Below are positions 1 through 8,565 of a DNA stretch of 64,000 nt, in pieces. The notes under the pieces were generated by a model. It worked only from the letters and a program-made list of their open reading frames with translations, was not told the origin of the DNA and did no database searches. Made by a program: the position numbers and the translations under genes. Each line of letters begins with the position of its first letter. The first letter of the stretch is position 1. Origin of the DNA: Lachnospiraceae bacterium (GTDB lineage: Bacteria > Bacillota > Clostridia > Lachnospirales > Lachnospiraceae); contig JAGCVY010000090.1 in the NCBI GenBank assembly GCA_017962105.1, positions 1-64,000 on the forward strand, given 5' to 3'.

Positions 1-1763
1 CGCTCGGCGTCGTAATCGTGCTCTAAAAGGATCTTCTCCAGATACTTCGGGATATCCGGCGCCAGCTCATCGTAGGTCCGCTTCAGGAGCGTGTGCGCCG
101 TCATGTCGATGACCTCCGCCTTGCCCTGGGAAAATTTGTGTTTGTCCGCGGAAGAGGAATAGGAGGTCTTCTCCGGCATATCGAGGTTCACAACCCTCGG
201 GTACGACCCCTCCGTCCGATCCACGGCCGAGGTGCCGAGCCCCATGACAAGCCGCAGCATTCCCGCCGTCGGGTCGCTGTCCTTCATGATCCGGTACGGG
301 CTGTAAGAGTACCCGACGCCGGCCGCACAGGGCATGTAATTGAGCCCGTAATAGGAACCCGACACGCGCTGTATGAGAAGCGCCATCTGCTCATCCCTCT
401 TGTCAAGCCCGCGCCGCTTGCGGTAGTCAAGGGCGGAGAGTCCCATGGTACTGGCGTACACGATTTTCACCGCGTTGTCAAACTCCGCAAGCCGCTCCTC
501 AAGGGTGCCGCGGTTTGCGCAGAAGACGGATTCGTATTTGCCGGCAAATGCGTTGCCGAAGCCGTCCTCCAGGATACTGCTGGAACGGATGATGTACGGG
601 TCCTGCCCGTAGTACTCGATGATCCTCGTAAACTGCTCCTTCATCGCGTCCGAGAAGCTGCCGTTCATCAGTTTCTCCGCGAACTCCTGCGCAAGAGTAA
701 AATACCCCTCCTCCGTCCGCTGCCGCACGCGCATATCCCAAAGGTTGTTGTCCACGATGTAGGTGTAATACAGGTCCGACCCAACATAGAAGGAATCGTG
801 GGGCTCAAGCACCTCGCTGATGTCCGGCTCGCGGTTCCGGATGATCGCCCGGGCAAGAAGCATTCCGCAGGCCTTGCCGCCGATCATTCCCGTCCCGACC
901 ATGTGGTCCCGCACCGCAAAATAATCCTCCGGCGTAAAATGCCGCTTCACCATCTCGCGCATTTTCCCGTCGCGGGTCATCATGATGTTGCACATCCGCG
1001 AGCAGCTCTCCGTCACATCCAGTCCGGCCTCGTGCTGCAGCTTCGTGCGGTTGAAGAACCGGTCCCAGGAGTCGGAGTACTGCTCCTCGGCGGAGCGCTG
1101 CGCCCGCCCTAACGTCTGGTAAAACCGGGAGGAGATCACTCCGTCAAGGATCGGCCGGAAAGCCCCTGTCGCGGGATCGTAGGTGTGCGGCAGGAACATG
1201 GTGTCGGAGTTTCGGTTCCACACCTTCTCCGGGCGGACGTAGACATTTTTCGAATCCGAGTACACGTCGAAGAACAGCTGCGTCGTGTTCAGGATCTTGT
1301 TGATGGCCTGCACCGAGTGCTTCCCCCGGATGATCGGGAAGAAGGCCACCGTGTCGAGGATAAACAGAAACGGGCAGGTCACGCGGAAGAAGTTGCCCAT
1401 CATCAGGTCCGTGGCCCACGCGGTCTGCAGCTCCGAGAGGCAGTCAAACACGTAAAATGCATCCTTCCCCTCCCGCTCGATCAGGTTGTGGATGTCCATC
1501 GTAAAATTCTCAAACCGGTGGTTGAGCGGCACTTCGATGGTCTTGATCTCCGGGCAGTCCTCAAGAAGCGGCTCGTGGCTTGCGAACCGGAAGTAGATGA
1601 TATTTCGCTTGTCCTCCTTGGCCTGCCGGATGTACGGCTCCATGAAGAGCTTAAACTCCGAGAGTTCCGACACGCGCCATACCACATTATCTCCCAGACG
1701 TATATAGTCAAGTGCCTCGTCCATCTCCGGAATTCCGCTTTTTACCTTGTCAAATGCTGCCAC
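1..1763 (-). CDS. PEP/pyruvate-binding domain protein (PEP synthase-like), cut by the window edge
   Basis: About 587 codons are visible and the frame is still open at position 1, so the C-terminus is missing. I read a GTG start at 1763-1761, because AAGGGG lies six bases upstream and no better start precedes it. Around residues 388-412 (about 530-600) the protein reads IRSSSILEDGFGNAFAGKY, the signature of the ATP-grasp-like PEP/pyruvate-binding domain of PEP synthase and pyruvate phosphate dikinase. The first 200 residues (with FYVFDCLSELQ near residue 110) look like a degenerate RecA/KaiC-type fold without a visible Walker A. The domain phosphorylates pyruvate or a histidine carrier using ATP; the actual substrate here is unknown. 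It has its own promoter and a leader hairpin. The domain call is firm, the enzyme activity is not. Confidence 0.8.
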   Translation of the reverse strand, partial: MAAFDKVKSGIPEMDEALDYIRLGDNVVWRVSELSEFKLFMEPYIRQAKEDKRNIIYFRFASHEPLLEDCPEIKTIEVPLNHRFENFTMDIHNLIEREGKDAFYVFDCLSELQTAWATDLMMGNFFRVTCPFLFILDTVAFFPIIRGKHSVQAINKILNTTQLFFDVYSDSKNVYVRPEKVWNRNSDTMFLPHTYDPATGAFRPILDGVISSRFYQTLGRAQRSAEEQYSDSWDRFFNRTKLQHEAGLDVTESCSRMCNIMMTRDGKMREMVKRHFTPEDYFAVRDHMVGTGMIGGKACGMLLARAIIRNREPDISEVLEPHDSFYVGSDLYYTYIVDNNLWDMRVRQRTEEGYFTLAQEFAEKLMNGSFSDAMKEQFTRIIEYYGQDPYIIRSSSILEDGFGNAFAGKYESVFCANRGTLEERLAEFDNAVKIVYASTMGLSALDYRKRRGLDKRDEQMALLIQRVSGSYYGLNYMPCAAGVGYSYSPYRIMKDSDPTAGMLRLVMGLGTSAVDRTEGSYPRVVNLDMPEKTSYSSSADKHKFSQGKAEVIDMTAHTLLKRTYDELAPDIPKYLEKILLEHDYDAE

Positions 1764-1853
1764 GATAAACCCCTTCCCGACCCGCCCTTCGGCGGTGTCT
1801 CCATCTATTCTTCCGCGCAGACGGATCTGCTGTCGCAAACCCTGAAACGAGAA

Positions 1854-1888
1854 AAAGGCGCTCCACCCTCTTCGGGTGAAACGCCTTT
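1854..1888 (-). terminator. Leader hairpin with T-tract, just after a promoter
   Basis: On the minus strand a stem of about 15 pairs (AAAGGCGTTTCACCC against its complement, loop GAAG) is followed by TTTTT. It starts about 10 bases after the predicted transcription start of the PEP-binding gene, so it is not simply the thyA terminator. It could be an attenuator, a 5' stabilising hairpin, or the end of a tiny RNA. Confidence 0.6.
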
Positions 1889-1901
1889 GCTTCACACGTT
1901 T

Positions 1902-1930
1902 ATAATACCATTCCGTCACCGGAAAATCAA
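1902..1930 (-). promoter_or_regulatory. SigA-type promoter for the PEP-binding gene
   Basis: The -35 is TTGATT (1925-1930) and the -10 is TATTAT (1902-1907), separated by exactly 17 bases. It lies within the thyA downstream region and fires leftward toward the gene starting at 1763. Confidence 0.75.
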
Positions 1931-1953
1931 GAGGCCGCTTCTTAATGATAACC

Positions 1954-2030
1954 GAATTGCTCCGCGCTTCCGCGCTCCCGCAATTCGACAACCACTCGCA
2001 ATCCCGCGCTGCTTCGCATCGCTTCTTGCT
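1954..2030. repeat. Intergenic inverted-repeat element
   Basis: GAATTGC (1954-1960) pairs with GCAATTC (1980-1986) around a GC-rich loop, and a second GC-rich segment follows (TCGCAATCCCGCGCTGCTTC, from 1996). A similar string occurs near 50205 in the ileS leader. It may belong to a dispersed, non-coding repeat family. Confidence 0.45.
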
Positions 2031-2042
2031 CGTGTTTGTAAT

Positions 2043-2891
2043 TCACACCGCCACGGGAATCTTCTCGTTCCACTCGTTGAACTCGTAGTCCTGAAGCGCG
2101 ACGTCAGCCTTGGTGAACTGATAGAAATCCTTGATCTCCGGGTTGAGCCAGAACTTCGGCGCCGGGTGTGTCGGCTGCGCGATCAGCTTCTCCACCAGCG
2201 GAATGTGGCGGTCGTAGATGTGGGCGTCCGCGATGACGTGGACAAACTCACCGACCTGCATGTCGCACACCTGAGCGATCATGTGAGTGAGAACTGCATA
2301 CTGGCATACGTTCCATGCATTGGCCGCAAGAACGTCGTTGGAGCGCTGGTTCAGGATGGTGTTGAGAACAAGCTTGCCCCCGTCCTTTGGCATGGTCACG
2401 TTGAAGGTCATGCTGTAGGCACAGGGATACAGATTCATCTCGTGCAGGTCCTGATGCACATAGATGTTCGTGAGAATCCGGCGGGAAAACGGCGTGTGCT
2501 TCAGGTCGTAGATCACGCGGTCCACCTGATCGAACAGGCCTTCCTTATACTGGTGCTTCACGCTCATCTGGTAGCCGTAGGCCTTGCCGATGGAACCGGT
2601 CTCATCCGCCCAGGAATCCCAGATGTGAAGGCTCATGTCGTTGATGTTGTTGCTCTTCTTCTGCCAGATCCACAGAAGCTCCTCCGTCGCCGACTTGATG
2701 GGCGTCTTGCGGAGCGTGAGCGCCGGAAATTCCTTCGAGAGGTCATACCGGTTGACAACACCGAACTTCTTCACCGTATATGCAAGTTCCCCGTCCTCCC
2801 AGTGGGGACGGACATTTTCCCCTCTCGTATCCGTGCCGTTGTCGATGATATCCCGGCACATTTTGATAAAAACATCATCTGCGTAGCTCAT
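2043..2891 (-). CDS. thyA: Thymidylate synthase
   Basis: This 282-residue enzyme methylates dUMP to dTMP using methylene-tetrahydrofolate. The nucleophile is Cys157 in the motif YPCAYSMTF, and the phosphate-binding RSND motif is at residues 183-186. The context PCAY instead of the common PCH resembles the Bacillus subtilis ThyA branch (PCVY), not the E. coli type. ELLWIW (residues 71-76) and HIWDSW (89-94) also fit that branch. The start follows GGAGGAGGGTGAAAAC, a good ribosome binding site. It lies just downstream of nrdD on the same strand, so two steps of DNA-precursor synthesis are adjacent. Length is normal for the family. Confidence 0.97.
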   Translation of the reverse strand: MSYADDVFIKMCRDIIDNGTDTRGENVRPHWEDGELAYTVKKFGVVNRYDLSKEFPALTLRKTPIKSATEELLWIWQKKSNNINDMSLHIWDSWADETGSIGKAYGYQMSVKHQYKEGLFDQVDRVIYDLKHTPFSRRILTNIYVHQDLHEMNLYPCAYSMTFNVTMPKDGGKLVLNTILNQRSNDVLAANAWNVCQYAVLTHMIAQVCDMQVGEFVHVIADAHIYDRHIPLVEKLIAQPTHPAPKFWLNPEIKDFYQFTKADVALQDYEFNEWNEKIPVAV

Positions 2892-2949
2892 GTTTTCACC
2901 CTCCTCCGATCCCGCGGCGGTAACCTCCGCGGAAAATGTTCTTCTAATA

Positions 2950-2987
2950 AGACGGACCGGTTTCTCCGTCCGAGAGCCGGTCCGTCT
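2950..2987 (-). terminator. Terminator downstream of nrdD
   Basis: AGACGGACCGG (2950-2960) pairs with CCGGTCCGTCT (2977-2987). On the minus strand it is followed by TTATT, so it is a weak or partial terminator that may allow read-through into thyA. Confidence 0.6.
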
Positions 2988-3033
2988 GCGTATGATATTT
3001 GATACTTTCCGATACTCCTGAAGTCCCGGGGAA

Positions 3034-5616
3034 TTACTTCGCCGAGTGCTCGTTCACATAGCGGCGGATGTTGGAAGCGTTAGCGTATTTTTCGACCTTG
3101 TCATCCTCGAGAACGACCAGCGTCGGCGCCTGCATGATCCCGTACTTCATCGCCAGATCGCTGTTCTCCTCGGCGTCCACAACCGTGTAATCAACGCCGC
3201 TCAGGAACTCCTTGGCAAGTTTACAGTTCGGGCACTTCTGTGTCGTGAAGAGGAGAAGCTGACCCTTGTTGTCAGTCACAACCATGGTCTCCTCGGCCGG
3301 AGCAGCCGGTGCGATATCCGCGATCGGCTCTGCCGCTGCCGCCACAGCCTCCGTGAGAGCTGCCTCCTTGATCACCTCAGCAGCATCCGCAGCAGCAGCT
3401 GCTGCTTCCGCCGGAGCGGTCTGTGCTGCGACCTCGGGAACTACTGCCGCAAAGGTCTCTTCTGCCTTAGTTTCTACAATAGTAGAACTTACATCCTCCG
3501 GCTTAAGGACAACTCCGCCGCCCGTGCAGCATCTGCCGGCATTGAAGTCCGAAAGGTTGTAGGTCAGACGATCCTTGTACTCCTGGGACTTACCTTCGTT
3601 CCAGTTCTGAACCGGACGATAGTAACCGGTGATACGGCTGTAAACCTCAGTAGGCTTTCCGCAGTGAGGACAGGTCTTGACCTCGCCGGTGAGATAGCCG
3701 TGATCCGCACATACGGAGTACGTCGGGGACATGGTATAGTACGGAAGCTCGTAATTCTCGGCGATGGTGCGAACCAGCTTCGCAGCCGCCTGCCAATCCG
3801 GCAGCTTCTCGCCGAGGAAGCAATGGAACACGGTTCCGGAGGTGTAAAGGGTCTGGAGCTTGTCCTGAATATCCAGTGCCGAGAACACATCGTCGGTGTA
3901 GCCTACCGGAAGATGCGAGCTGTTGGTGTAGTACGGAGTCTCGCCGGGTGCACCTGCGGTGAGGATATCCGGGAACTGCTCGCGGTCGTGCTTCGCAAGA
4001 CGGTAGGATGTCGACTCAGCAGGCGTAGCCTCGAGGTTGTACAGGTCGCCGTACATCTCCTGATAGTCGCTGAGACGCTCGCGCATGTGGTTGAGAACCT
4101 GCTTCGTAAACTCCTGCGTCTCCGGGGTGGTCATGTCCTTGCCGATCCACTTCGCGTTCAAACCGGCTTCATTCATACCTACAAGACCGATGGTCGAAAA
4201 ATGATTGTCGAAGGTTCCGAGGTATCTCTTGGTATAGGGATACAGACCCTCGTTCAGAAGCTTCGTGATGACGGTACGCTTCACCTTCAGGGAACGTGCC
4301 GAGATATCCATCAGACGGTCAAGTCTCTTGTAGAAATCCGCCTCGTCAGCTGCCTGGTATGCGATACGCGGCATATTGATCGTCACAACGCCGATACTAC
4401 CGGTGCTCTCGCCCGAACCGAAGAAACCGCCGGTCTTCTTGCGGAGCTCGCGAAGGTCAAGGCGCAGACGGCAGCACATGGAACGAACGTCGCTGGGCTG
4501 CATGTCGCTGTTGATGTAGTTGCTGAAGTACGGGGTGCCGTATTTTGCGGTCATCTCGAAGAGAAGGCGGTTATTTTCCGTATCGGACCAGTCGAAATCC
4601 TTCGTGATGGAGTAGGTCGGGATCGGATACTGGAAGCCGCGGCCGTTGGCGTCACCTTCCACCATGGTCTCGATGAACGCCTTGTTCACCATGTCCATTT
4701 CCTTCTTGCAATCCTTGTAGCAGAAGTCGAGCTCCTCACCGCCGACGAGGCACGGAAGCTCTGCCATATCGGCAGGCACGGTCCAGTCGAGAGTGATGTT
4801 GCTGAACGGCGCCTGCGTGCCCCAGCGGCTCGGCGTGTTCACGCCGTACACGAAACTCTGAATGCACTGTTTGACTTCCTTGTAGGAGAGGTTGTCAATC
4901 TTTACGAACGGTGCAAGATAGGTGTCAAAGGAGGAAAATGCCTGTGCGCCTGCCCACTCGTTCTGCATGATACCGAGGAAGTTGACCATCTGGTTCATGA
5001 GCGTCGAGAGATGCTTCGCCGGGGACGAAGTGATCTTGCCGGGGATTCCGCCGAGGCCTTCCATGATCAGCTGCTTCAAAGACCACCCTGCGCAGTAACC
5101 GGTCAGCATGGACAGGTCATGGATATGGATGTCAGCGTTCTTGTGCGCCTCGCGGATCTCGGTGTCGTAGATCTCAGAGAGCCAGTAGTTCGCCGTGATG
5201 GAACCGGAGTTGTGCAGGATCAGACCGCCGACGGAATACGTCACGGTGGAATTCTCCTTCACACGCCAGTCCTCCTCATGGACGTAGCTGTTCACGATCT
5301 TCTTGTAGTCAAGGATCGTGGACTTCATCTCACGCAGCTTCTCGCGCTGCTTGCGGTACAGGATGTACGCCTTCGCAACGTCGGTGTAACCGGTCTGCTC
5401 CAGAACATGCTCAACGCTGTCCTGGATGTCCTCAACGCCGATAACCCCGTTCTCTACTTTATGCTGAAACTGCGCCGTAACGCGAAGCGACAGCAGACTG
5501 ATAATGTCGGAGGTATACTCCTTGTTGGTCGCTTTGAATGCTTTTTCGATAGCCGCGTCAATCTTGTGCAGGTCAAATTCCTTTAATTCCCCGTTACGTT
5601 TTGCTACCTGGATCAT
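3034..5616 (-). CDS. nrdD: Anaerobic ribonucleoside-triphosphate reductase with a fused thioredoxin-like domain
   Basis: This class III reductase makes deoxynucleotides without oxygen through a glycyl radical. I start it at Met 5616 (MIQVAKRNGEL), after AAGGAGAGAG; 11 extra codons upstream are open but lack a binding site. The N-terminus is an ATP-cone domain. Near residue 640 a zinc site is formed by a Cys-His region and CPHC. The glycyl radical loop is RITGYY near residue 659. A rare extension follows: an Ala/Glu-rich linker (about residues 712-784), then a thioredoxin/glutaredoxin-like domain with the redox motif CPNC near residue 794. Most NrdD proteins end soon after the radical loop. 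The activase NrdG is not in the window. NrdR boxes upstream predict dNTP-responsive repression. Confidence 0.95.
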   Translation of the reverse strand: MIQVAKRNGELKEFDLHKIDAAIEKAFKATNKEYTSDIISLLSLRVTAQFQHKVENGVIGVEDIQDSVEHVLEQTGYTDVAKAYILYRKQREKLREMKSTILDYKKIVNSYVHEEDWRVKENSTVTYSVGGLILHNSGSITANYWLSEIYDTEIREAHKNADIHIHDLSMLTGYCAGWSLKQLIMEGLGGIPGKITSSPAKHLSTLMNQMVNFLGIMQNEWAGAQAFSSFDTYLAPFVKIDNLSYKEVKQCIQSFVYGVNTPSRWGTQAPFSNITLDWTVPADMAELPCLVGGEELDFCYKDCKKEMDMVNKAFIETMVEGDANGRGFQYPIPTYSITKDFDWSDTENNRLLFEMTAKYGTPYFSNYINSDMQPSDVRSMCCRLRLDLRELRKKTGGFFGSGESTGSIGVVTINMPRIAYQAADEADFYKRLDRLMDISARSLKVKRTVITKLLNEGLYPYTKRYLGTFDNHFSTIGLVGMNEAGLNAKWIGKDMTTPETQEFTKQVLNHMRERLSDYQEMYGDLYNLEATPAESTSYRLAKHDREQFPDILTAGAPGETPYYTNSSHLPVGYTDDVFSALDIQDKLQTLYTSGTVFHCFLGEKLPDWQAAAKLVRTIAENYELPYYTMSPTYSVCADHGYLTGEVKTCPHCGKPTEVYSRITGYYRPVQNWNEGKSQEYKDRLTYNLSDFNAGRCCTGGGVVLKPEDVSSTIVETKAEETFAAVVPEVAAQTAPAEAAAAAADAAEVIKEAALTEAVAAAAEPIADIAPAAPAEETMVVTDNKGQLLLFTTQKCPNCKLAKEFLSGVDYTVVDAEENSDLAMKYGIMQAPTLVVLEDDKVEKYANASNIRRYVNEHSAK

Positions 5617-5680
5617 AACACCACTCTCTCCTTTTTCTTTGTATTTCACCTCAATTTTGCCCCTGCGGGCGATTGTCTAC

Positions 5681-5709
5681 ATCATAGCACAGGCATTTTG
5701 CACTGTCAA
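5681..5709 (-). promoter_or_regulatory. nrdD promoter
   Basis: TTGACA (5704-5709), 17 bases, TATGAT (5681-5686). This is a near-consensus housekeeping promoter 65 bases ahead of the chosen nrdD start. The right-hand NrdR box pair overlaps its -35. Confidence 0.85.
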
Positions 5710-5753
5710 CAAAATATTGAACATTTTGTGAATTGGTTCACTATATATTGTGG
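5707..5753. promoter_or_regulatory. Paired NrdR operator boxes
   Basis: Box 1 at 5738-5753 reads TCACTATATATTGTGG, and box 2 at 5707-5722 reads CAACAAAATATTGAAC. Both resemble the NrdR consensus ACACWATATATWGTGT. Their centres are 31 bp apart, which is three helical turns and the known NrdR spacing. Box 2 overlaps the -35 of the nrdD promoter, which suits repression. Confidence 0.75.
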
Positions 5754-5824
5754 TTCTACAGCATTAGTGCGGATTTCGAAAAGGTGCCCGAAACCTCGGA
5801 AAATGCCTGTAAAATCAAGGAAAA

Positions 5825-5851
5825 CGCCCGAAAAGCAATGCCTTTCGGGCG
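5825..5851 (-). terminator. hflX terminator
   Basis: CGCCCGAAA (5825-5833) pairs with TTTCGGGCG (5843-5851). T-rich runs follow on both strands, so it can work in both directions. Copies of the GGAAAATG octamer flank it on either side in opposite orientation. Confidence 0.75.
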
Positions 5852-5944
5852 TCTGTTTTCAGCCTCATTTTCCGGTTTGTGACACAATCTCTTGTGGTCA
5901 CCGGCTGCCTGTCGGTCTTCGATTCCCTCCGGGCTGCCTCACGG

Positions 5945-7189
5945 TTACAGAAGGTCCCTCCGGTCCTGCGGAACGTACGCCTTCACGGAGATCCCGTCCG
6001 CGACATACTCCTCCGAGAGGAGCTGCCCGTACTTGCGGATTCCCTGCAGCTTGGTGATCTCATCGTAAGCGTACACCCGCTCGATGTACACCTTTCCCTC
6101 CAGCAAAACCTCCGAGATGGCGTCCAAAAGTTCCGGGATCCCGTCTCCGGTCTTCGCGGAGATGCGCACGGTGCGTTCGGCCGTCCGGTCCTTCCACACC
6201 GCATCGGTGACGAGATCCTGCTTGTTCATCGCCGTAATGACCTTGCGGTCTCCGATCTCAAGTCTTCTCAGCGTGTCATACACCACCGCCATCTGCTCGT
6301 CGGCGTTAGGGTTCGACGCGTCCACGACATGGAGGATCAGGTCGGAATACTTCGCCTCCTCAAGGGTGGAACGGAAAGCGTCGATCAGATGGTGCGGGAG
6401 TTTCCGGATGAATCCTACCGTGTCCGTGAACAGCACCTCCTGCCCGTTGGGCAGTTTGAAGTTCCTGGTGGTGGGATCAAGGGTTGCAAACAGCGCATCC
6501 TTCGACAGGACGCCGGCGTCCGTCAGCCGGTTTAACAGGGTGGATTTGCCTGCGTTGGTATAGCCGACAATGGCCACGACGGGGATCGCGGAGCGCTTCC
6601 GCTGCTCCCTGCGGAGATCCCGGTTTTTCACCACTTCCTTCAGCTCCCGGTTGAGCTGGGCTATGCGGTTCCGGATGACGCGGCGGTCCACCTCGAGTTT
6701 CTTCTCGCCGGGGCCTCTCGTGCCGATCCCGCCGCCGAGACGGGACATCGCCCGGCCCATGCCCACAAGACGTGAGGAACGGTACCGAAGCTGCGCCAGT
6801 TCCACCTGAAGCTTTCCCTCTCCCGTCATCGCGTGCTGCGCGAAAATATCCAATATCACCATCGTGCGGTCCATGACGTTGCACGACAGTGCGTCCTCCA
6901 GATTTTTCATCTGTACCGGCGTGAGTTCATCATCGGTGACAATCCCGCTGGCACCGGTTTCGGCAAGCAATTCCGCAAGCTCCTCAAGCTTTCCCTTCCC
7001 CAGATACGTTCCGGGATGGGCGGATTCGCGGTTTTGCACAAGCCGCCCGACGGATACCGCCCCCGCCGTCTTTATGAGCTCCTCGAGCTCGTCCAGAGAG
7101 TCCTGCACGCTGAGGGCGCTGCCGTCCGCGCTATCCTCCGCGACGGCAACAAGCAGGACTTTCTCAAGTTCTTCTCCGGTTTCGTACAT
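5945..7189 (-). CDS. hflX: GTPase HflX
   Basis: This 414-residue protein is a ribosome-associated GTPase that splits stalled 70S ribosomes. The N-terminal HflX domain (residues 1-195) ends in the glycine-rich stretch SRLGGGIGTRGPGEKKLE. The G domain has GYTNAGKS near residue 208, DTVGF near 252 and NKQD near 330. The start follows AAGGAG at a rather long spacing (about 13 bases). It begins 43 bases after the TPR lipoprotein gene and probably shares its transcript. Length is normal. Confidence 0.95.
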   Translation of the reverse strand: MYETGEELEKVLLVAVAEDSADGSALSVQDSLDELEELIKTAGAVSVGRLVQNRESAHPGTYLGKGKLEELAELLAETGASGIVTDDELTPVQMKNLEDALSCNVMDRTMVILDIFAQHAMTGEGKLQVELAQLRYRSSRLVGMGRAMSRLGGGIGTRGPGEKKLEVDRRVIRNRIAQLNRELKEVVKNRDLRREQRKRSAIPVVAIVGYTNAGKSTLLNRLTDAGVLSKDALFATLDPTTRNFKLPNGQEVLFTDTVGFIRKLPHHLIDAFRSTLEEAKYSDLILHVVDASNPNADEQMAVVYDTLRRLEIGDRKVITAMNKQDLVTDAVWKDRTAERTVRISAKTGDGIPELLDAISEVLLEGKVYIERVYAYDEITKLQGIRKYGQLLSEEYVADGISVKAYVPQDRRDLL

Positions 7190-7232
7190 TCCGCTGTTTC
7201 TTCTCCTTACTTTCCCCCAAACGGTGCCGGAA

Positions 7233-8423
7233 TTACTGCGACAATCCGAGACGCTTTTTTAAGAACTTGTACTCGTTGGTTGCCTCGATATCCTCGGGGT
7301 AACTCACAATGTACTCCTGCAGCGTCGTATACGCCTTCATCAGCTCGTTCTGTTCCTCGTAAAGCGCAACCTGGTTGCGCAGGATCTGCCGCCTTGCAGG
7401 CGACCCGGGAACGCCGAGTCCGATATCCAGCATCATCTGGGCTTTTTCAAAATCAAACAGCGCAAGGTAGCAGACCGCCTCCTGGTTGCATACCGTGGGA
7501 GACTCCACCGCACTGTTTGCGCGGTACTGCTCATAGTGCGCGACCGCATTCTCGTATTCCTTGTTCGCCAGGGCAATCTCGCCCAGGAAATAATCCGCCT
7601 CATGGTAGCCCATGTCGAGGGCGTACTCCATCTCGATCTTCGCGGACTTGTAGTTTCCCTGATAGAAATGGACCTGCCCGAGGTAGTATTTGTCCTCGTT
7701 GGTCTTCACCTGCAGTCTTGCCGCCTTGTCCAGCAGGGCCTTCGCCTCATCCTCGCGCCCCATGGTCACGTAGCAGGTGTACAGTCCGATATAGGAACGG
7801 TAGCTGCCGTCCGAGAGCTCCAGCGCCTTCTCATAGTCCGCAACCGCCTCCGGGTACTTCTCCTCCAGGCGATACAGGTTCGCGCGGCTTAAGTAGGCGT
7901 TCACGTTGTCCTTGCTCTTGTCGAGGATCTCCGTGTAAATGTCGATCGCCGACGTCCGGTACCCCATGCACTCCAGCGTATTGGCCTTGTAGTGCAGGAT
8001 ATCGATATCCCAGCCGCTCTCAACCTTGATGTCCAGGGCGTTGTTGAAGCAGGTCAGGGCATTCGTGTAGCTCTGCTTCTGGATGTACACAAGACCCTTC
8101 CCGCGGATGGCAAACTTGTTCAGCTTCTCATAGTCCTTCGATGTGGACGCGCTGTTTGTGAGCACGACCTCAAACTGAGCAAGGGCGTCATCGTACAGTT
8201 TCAGCTGCAGCAGGGTCATACCGTAGTTGTTGCGCACCTCCATGTCGGTGTCGTCCAGCTCGATCGCCCTGATGAAATACTCCGCGGCCTTCACGTAGTC
8301 TCCCGCCTCGTAGTAGCTGAGTCCCTTCTTGTTCTCGCTCTGCGGCGTCATCTTGTCATCGCCGCAGGCTGTAAGCATCACGGCGCAGATAAGGAAAATA
8401 ACCGCAGCAAATCCTCTTCTCAT
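7233..8423 (-). CDS. TPR-repeat lipoprotein
   Basis: I start this 396-residue protein at MRRGFAAV (8423), six bases after GGAGG; the longer frame adds eight residues without a binding site. A lipoprotein signal peptide ends in LTAC with Cys20 as the lipidated residue. The rest is a run of tetratricopeptide repeats (for example GLSYYEAGDYVKAAEYFIRA and NYGMTLLQLKLYDDALAQFE). TPR lipoproteins act as scaffolds on the outer face of the membrane; the partner is unknown. It sits upstream of hflX in the same direction. Confidence 0.85.
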   Translation of the reverse strand: MRRGFAAVIFLICAVMLTACGDDKMTPQSENKKGLSYYEAGDYVKAAEYFIRAIELDDTDMEVRNNYGMTLLQLKLYDDALAQFEVVLTNSASTSKDYEKLNKFAIRGKGLVYIQKQSYTNALTCFNNALDIKVESGWDIDILHYKANTLECMGYRTSAIDIYTEILDKSKDNVNAYLSRANLYRLEEKYPEAVADYEKALELSDGSYRSYIGLYTCYVTMGREDEAKALLDKAARLQVKTNEDKYYLGQVHFYQGNYKSAKIEMEYALDMGYHEADYFLGEIALANKEYENAVAHYEQYRANSAVESPTVCNQEAVCYLALFDFEKAQMMLDIGLGVPGSPARRQILRNQVALYEEQNELMKAYTTLQEYIVSYPEDIEATNEYKFLKKRLGLSQ

Positions 8424-8508
8424 TGGATTCCTCCATCCCTGTTTCATAGTTCTCCGCTTTCCTGACTCTCCGCGGCAGAAGGGGTGTCTCCGCCGCTGTT
8501 TTCAAAAA

Positions 8509-8545
8509 GCCCCCGACAGACGCGCCACAGCGTATCGTCGGGGGC
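8509..8545 (-). terminator. fba terminator
   Basis: GCCCCCGAC (8509-8517) pairs with GTCGGGGGC (8537-8545). On the minus strand it is followed by TTTTT. It lies 21 bases after the fba stop codon. Confidence 0.85.
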
Positions 8546-8565
8546 CGTGATTCCATCGTTCAAAA

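Noticed and set aside
1854..1888. Plain thyA terminator
   Set aside because: A near-consensus promoter lies between thyA and the hairpin, so most transcripts reaching it start after thyA; I list it as a leader hairpin.
3046..5586. Long plus-strand open frames opposite nrdD, and similar ones at 17035-19866, 47747-50176 and 61312-62790
   Set aside because: They are antisense shadows of GC-rich minus-strand genes, contain no recognisable domains, and lack ribosome binding sites.
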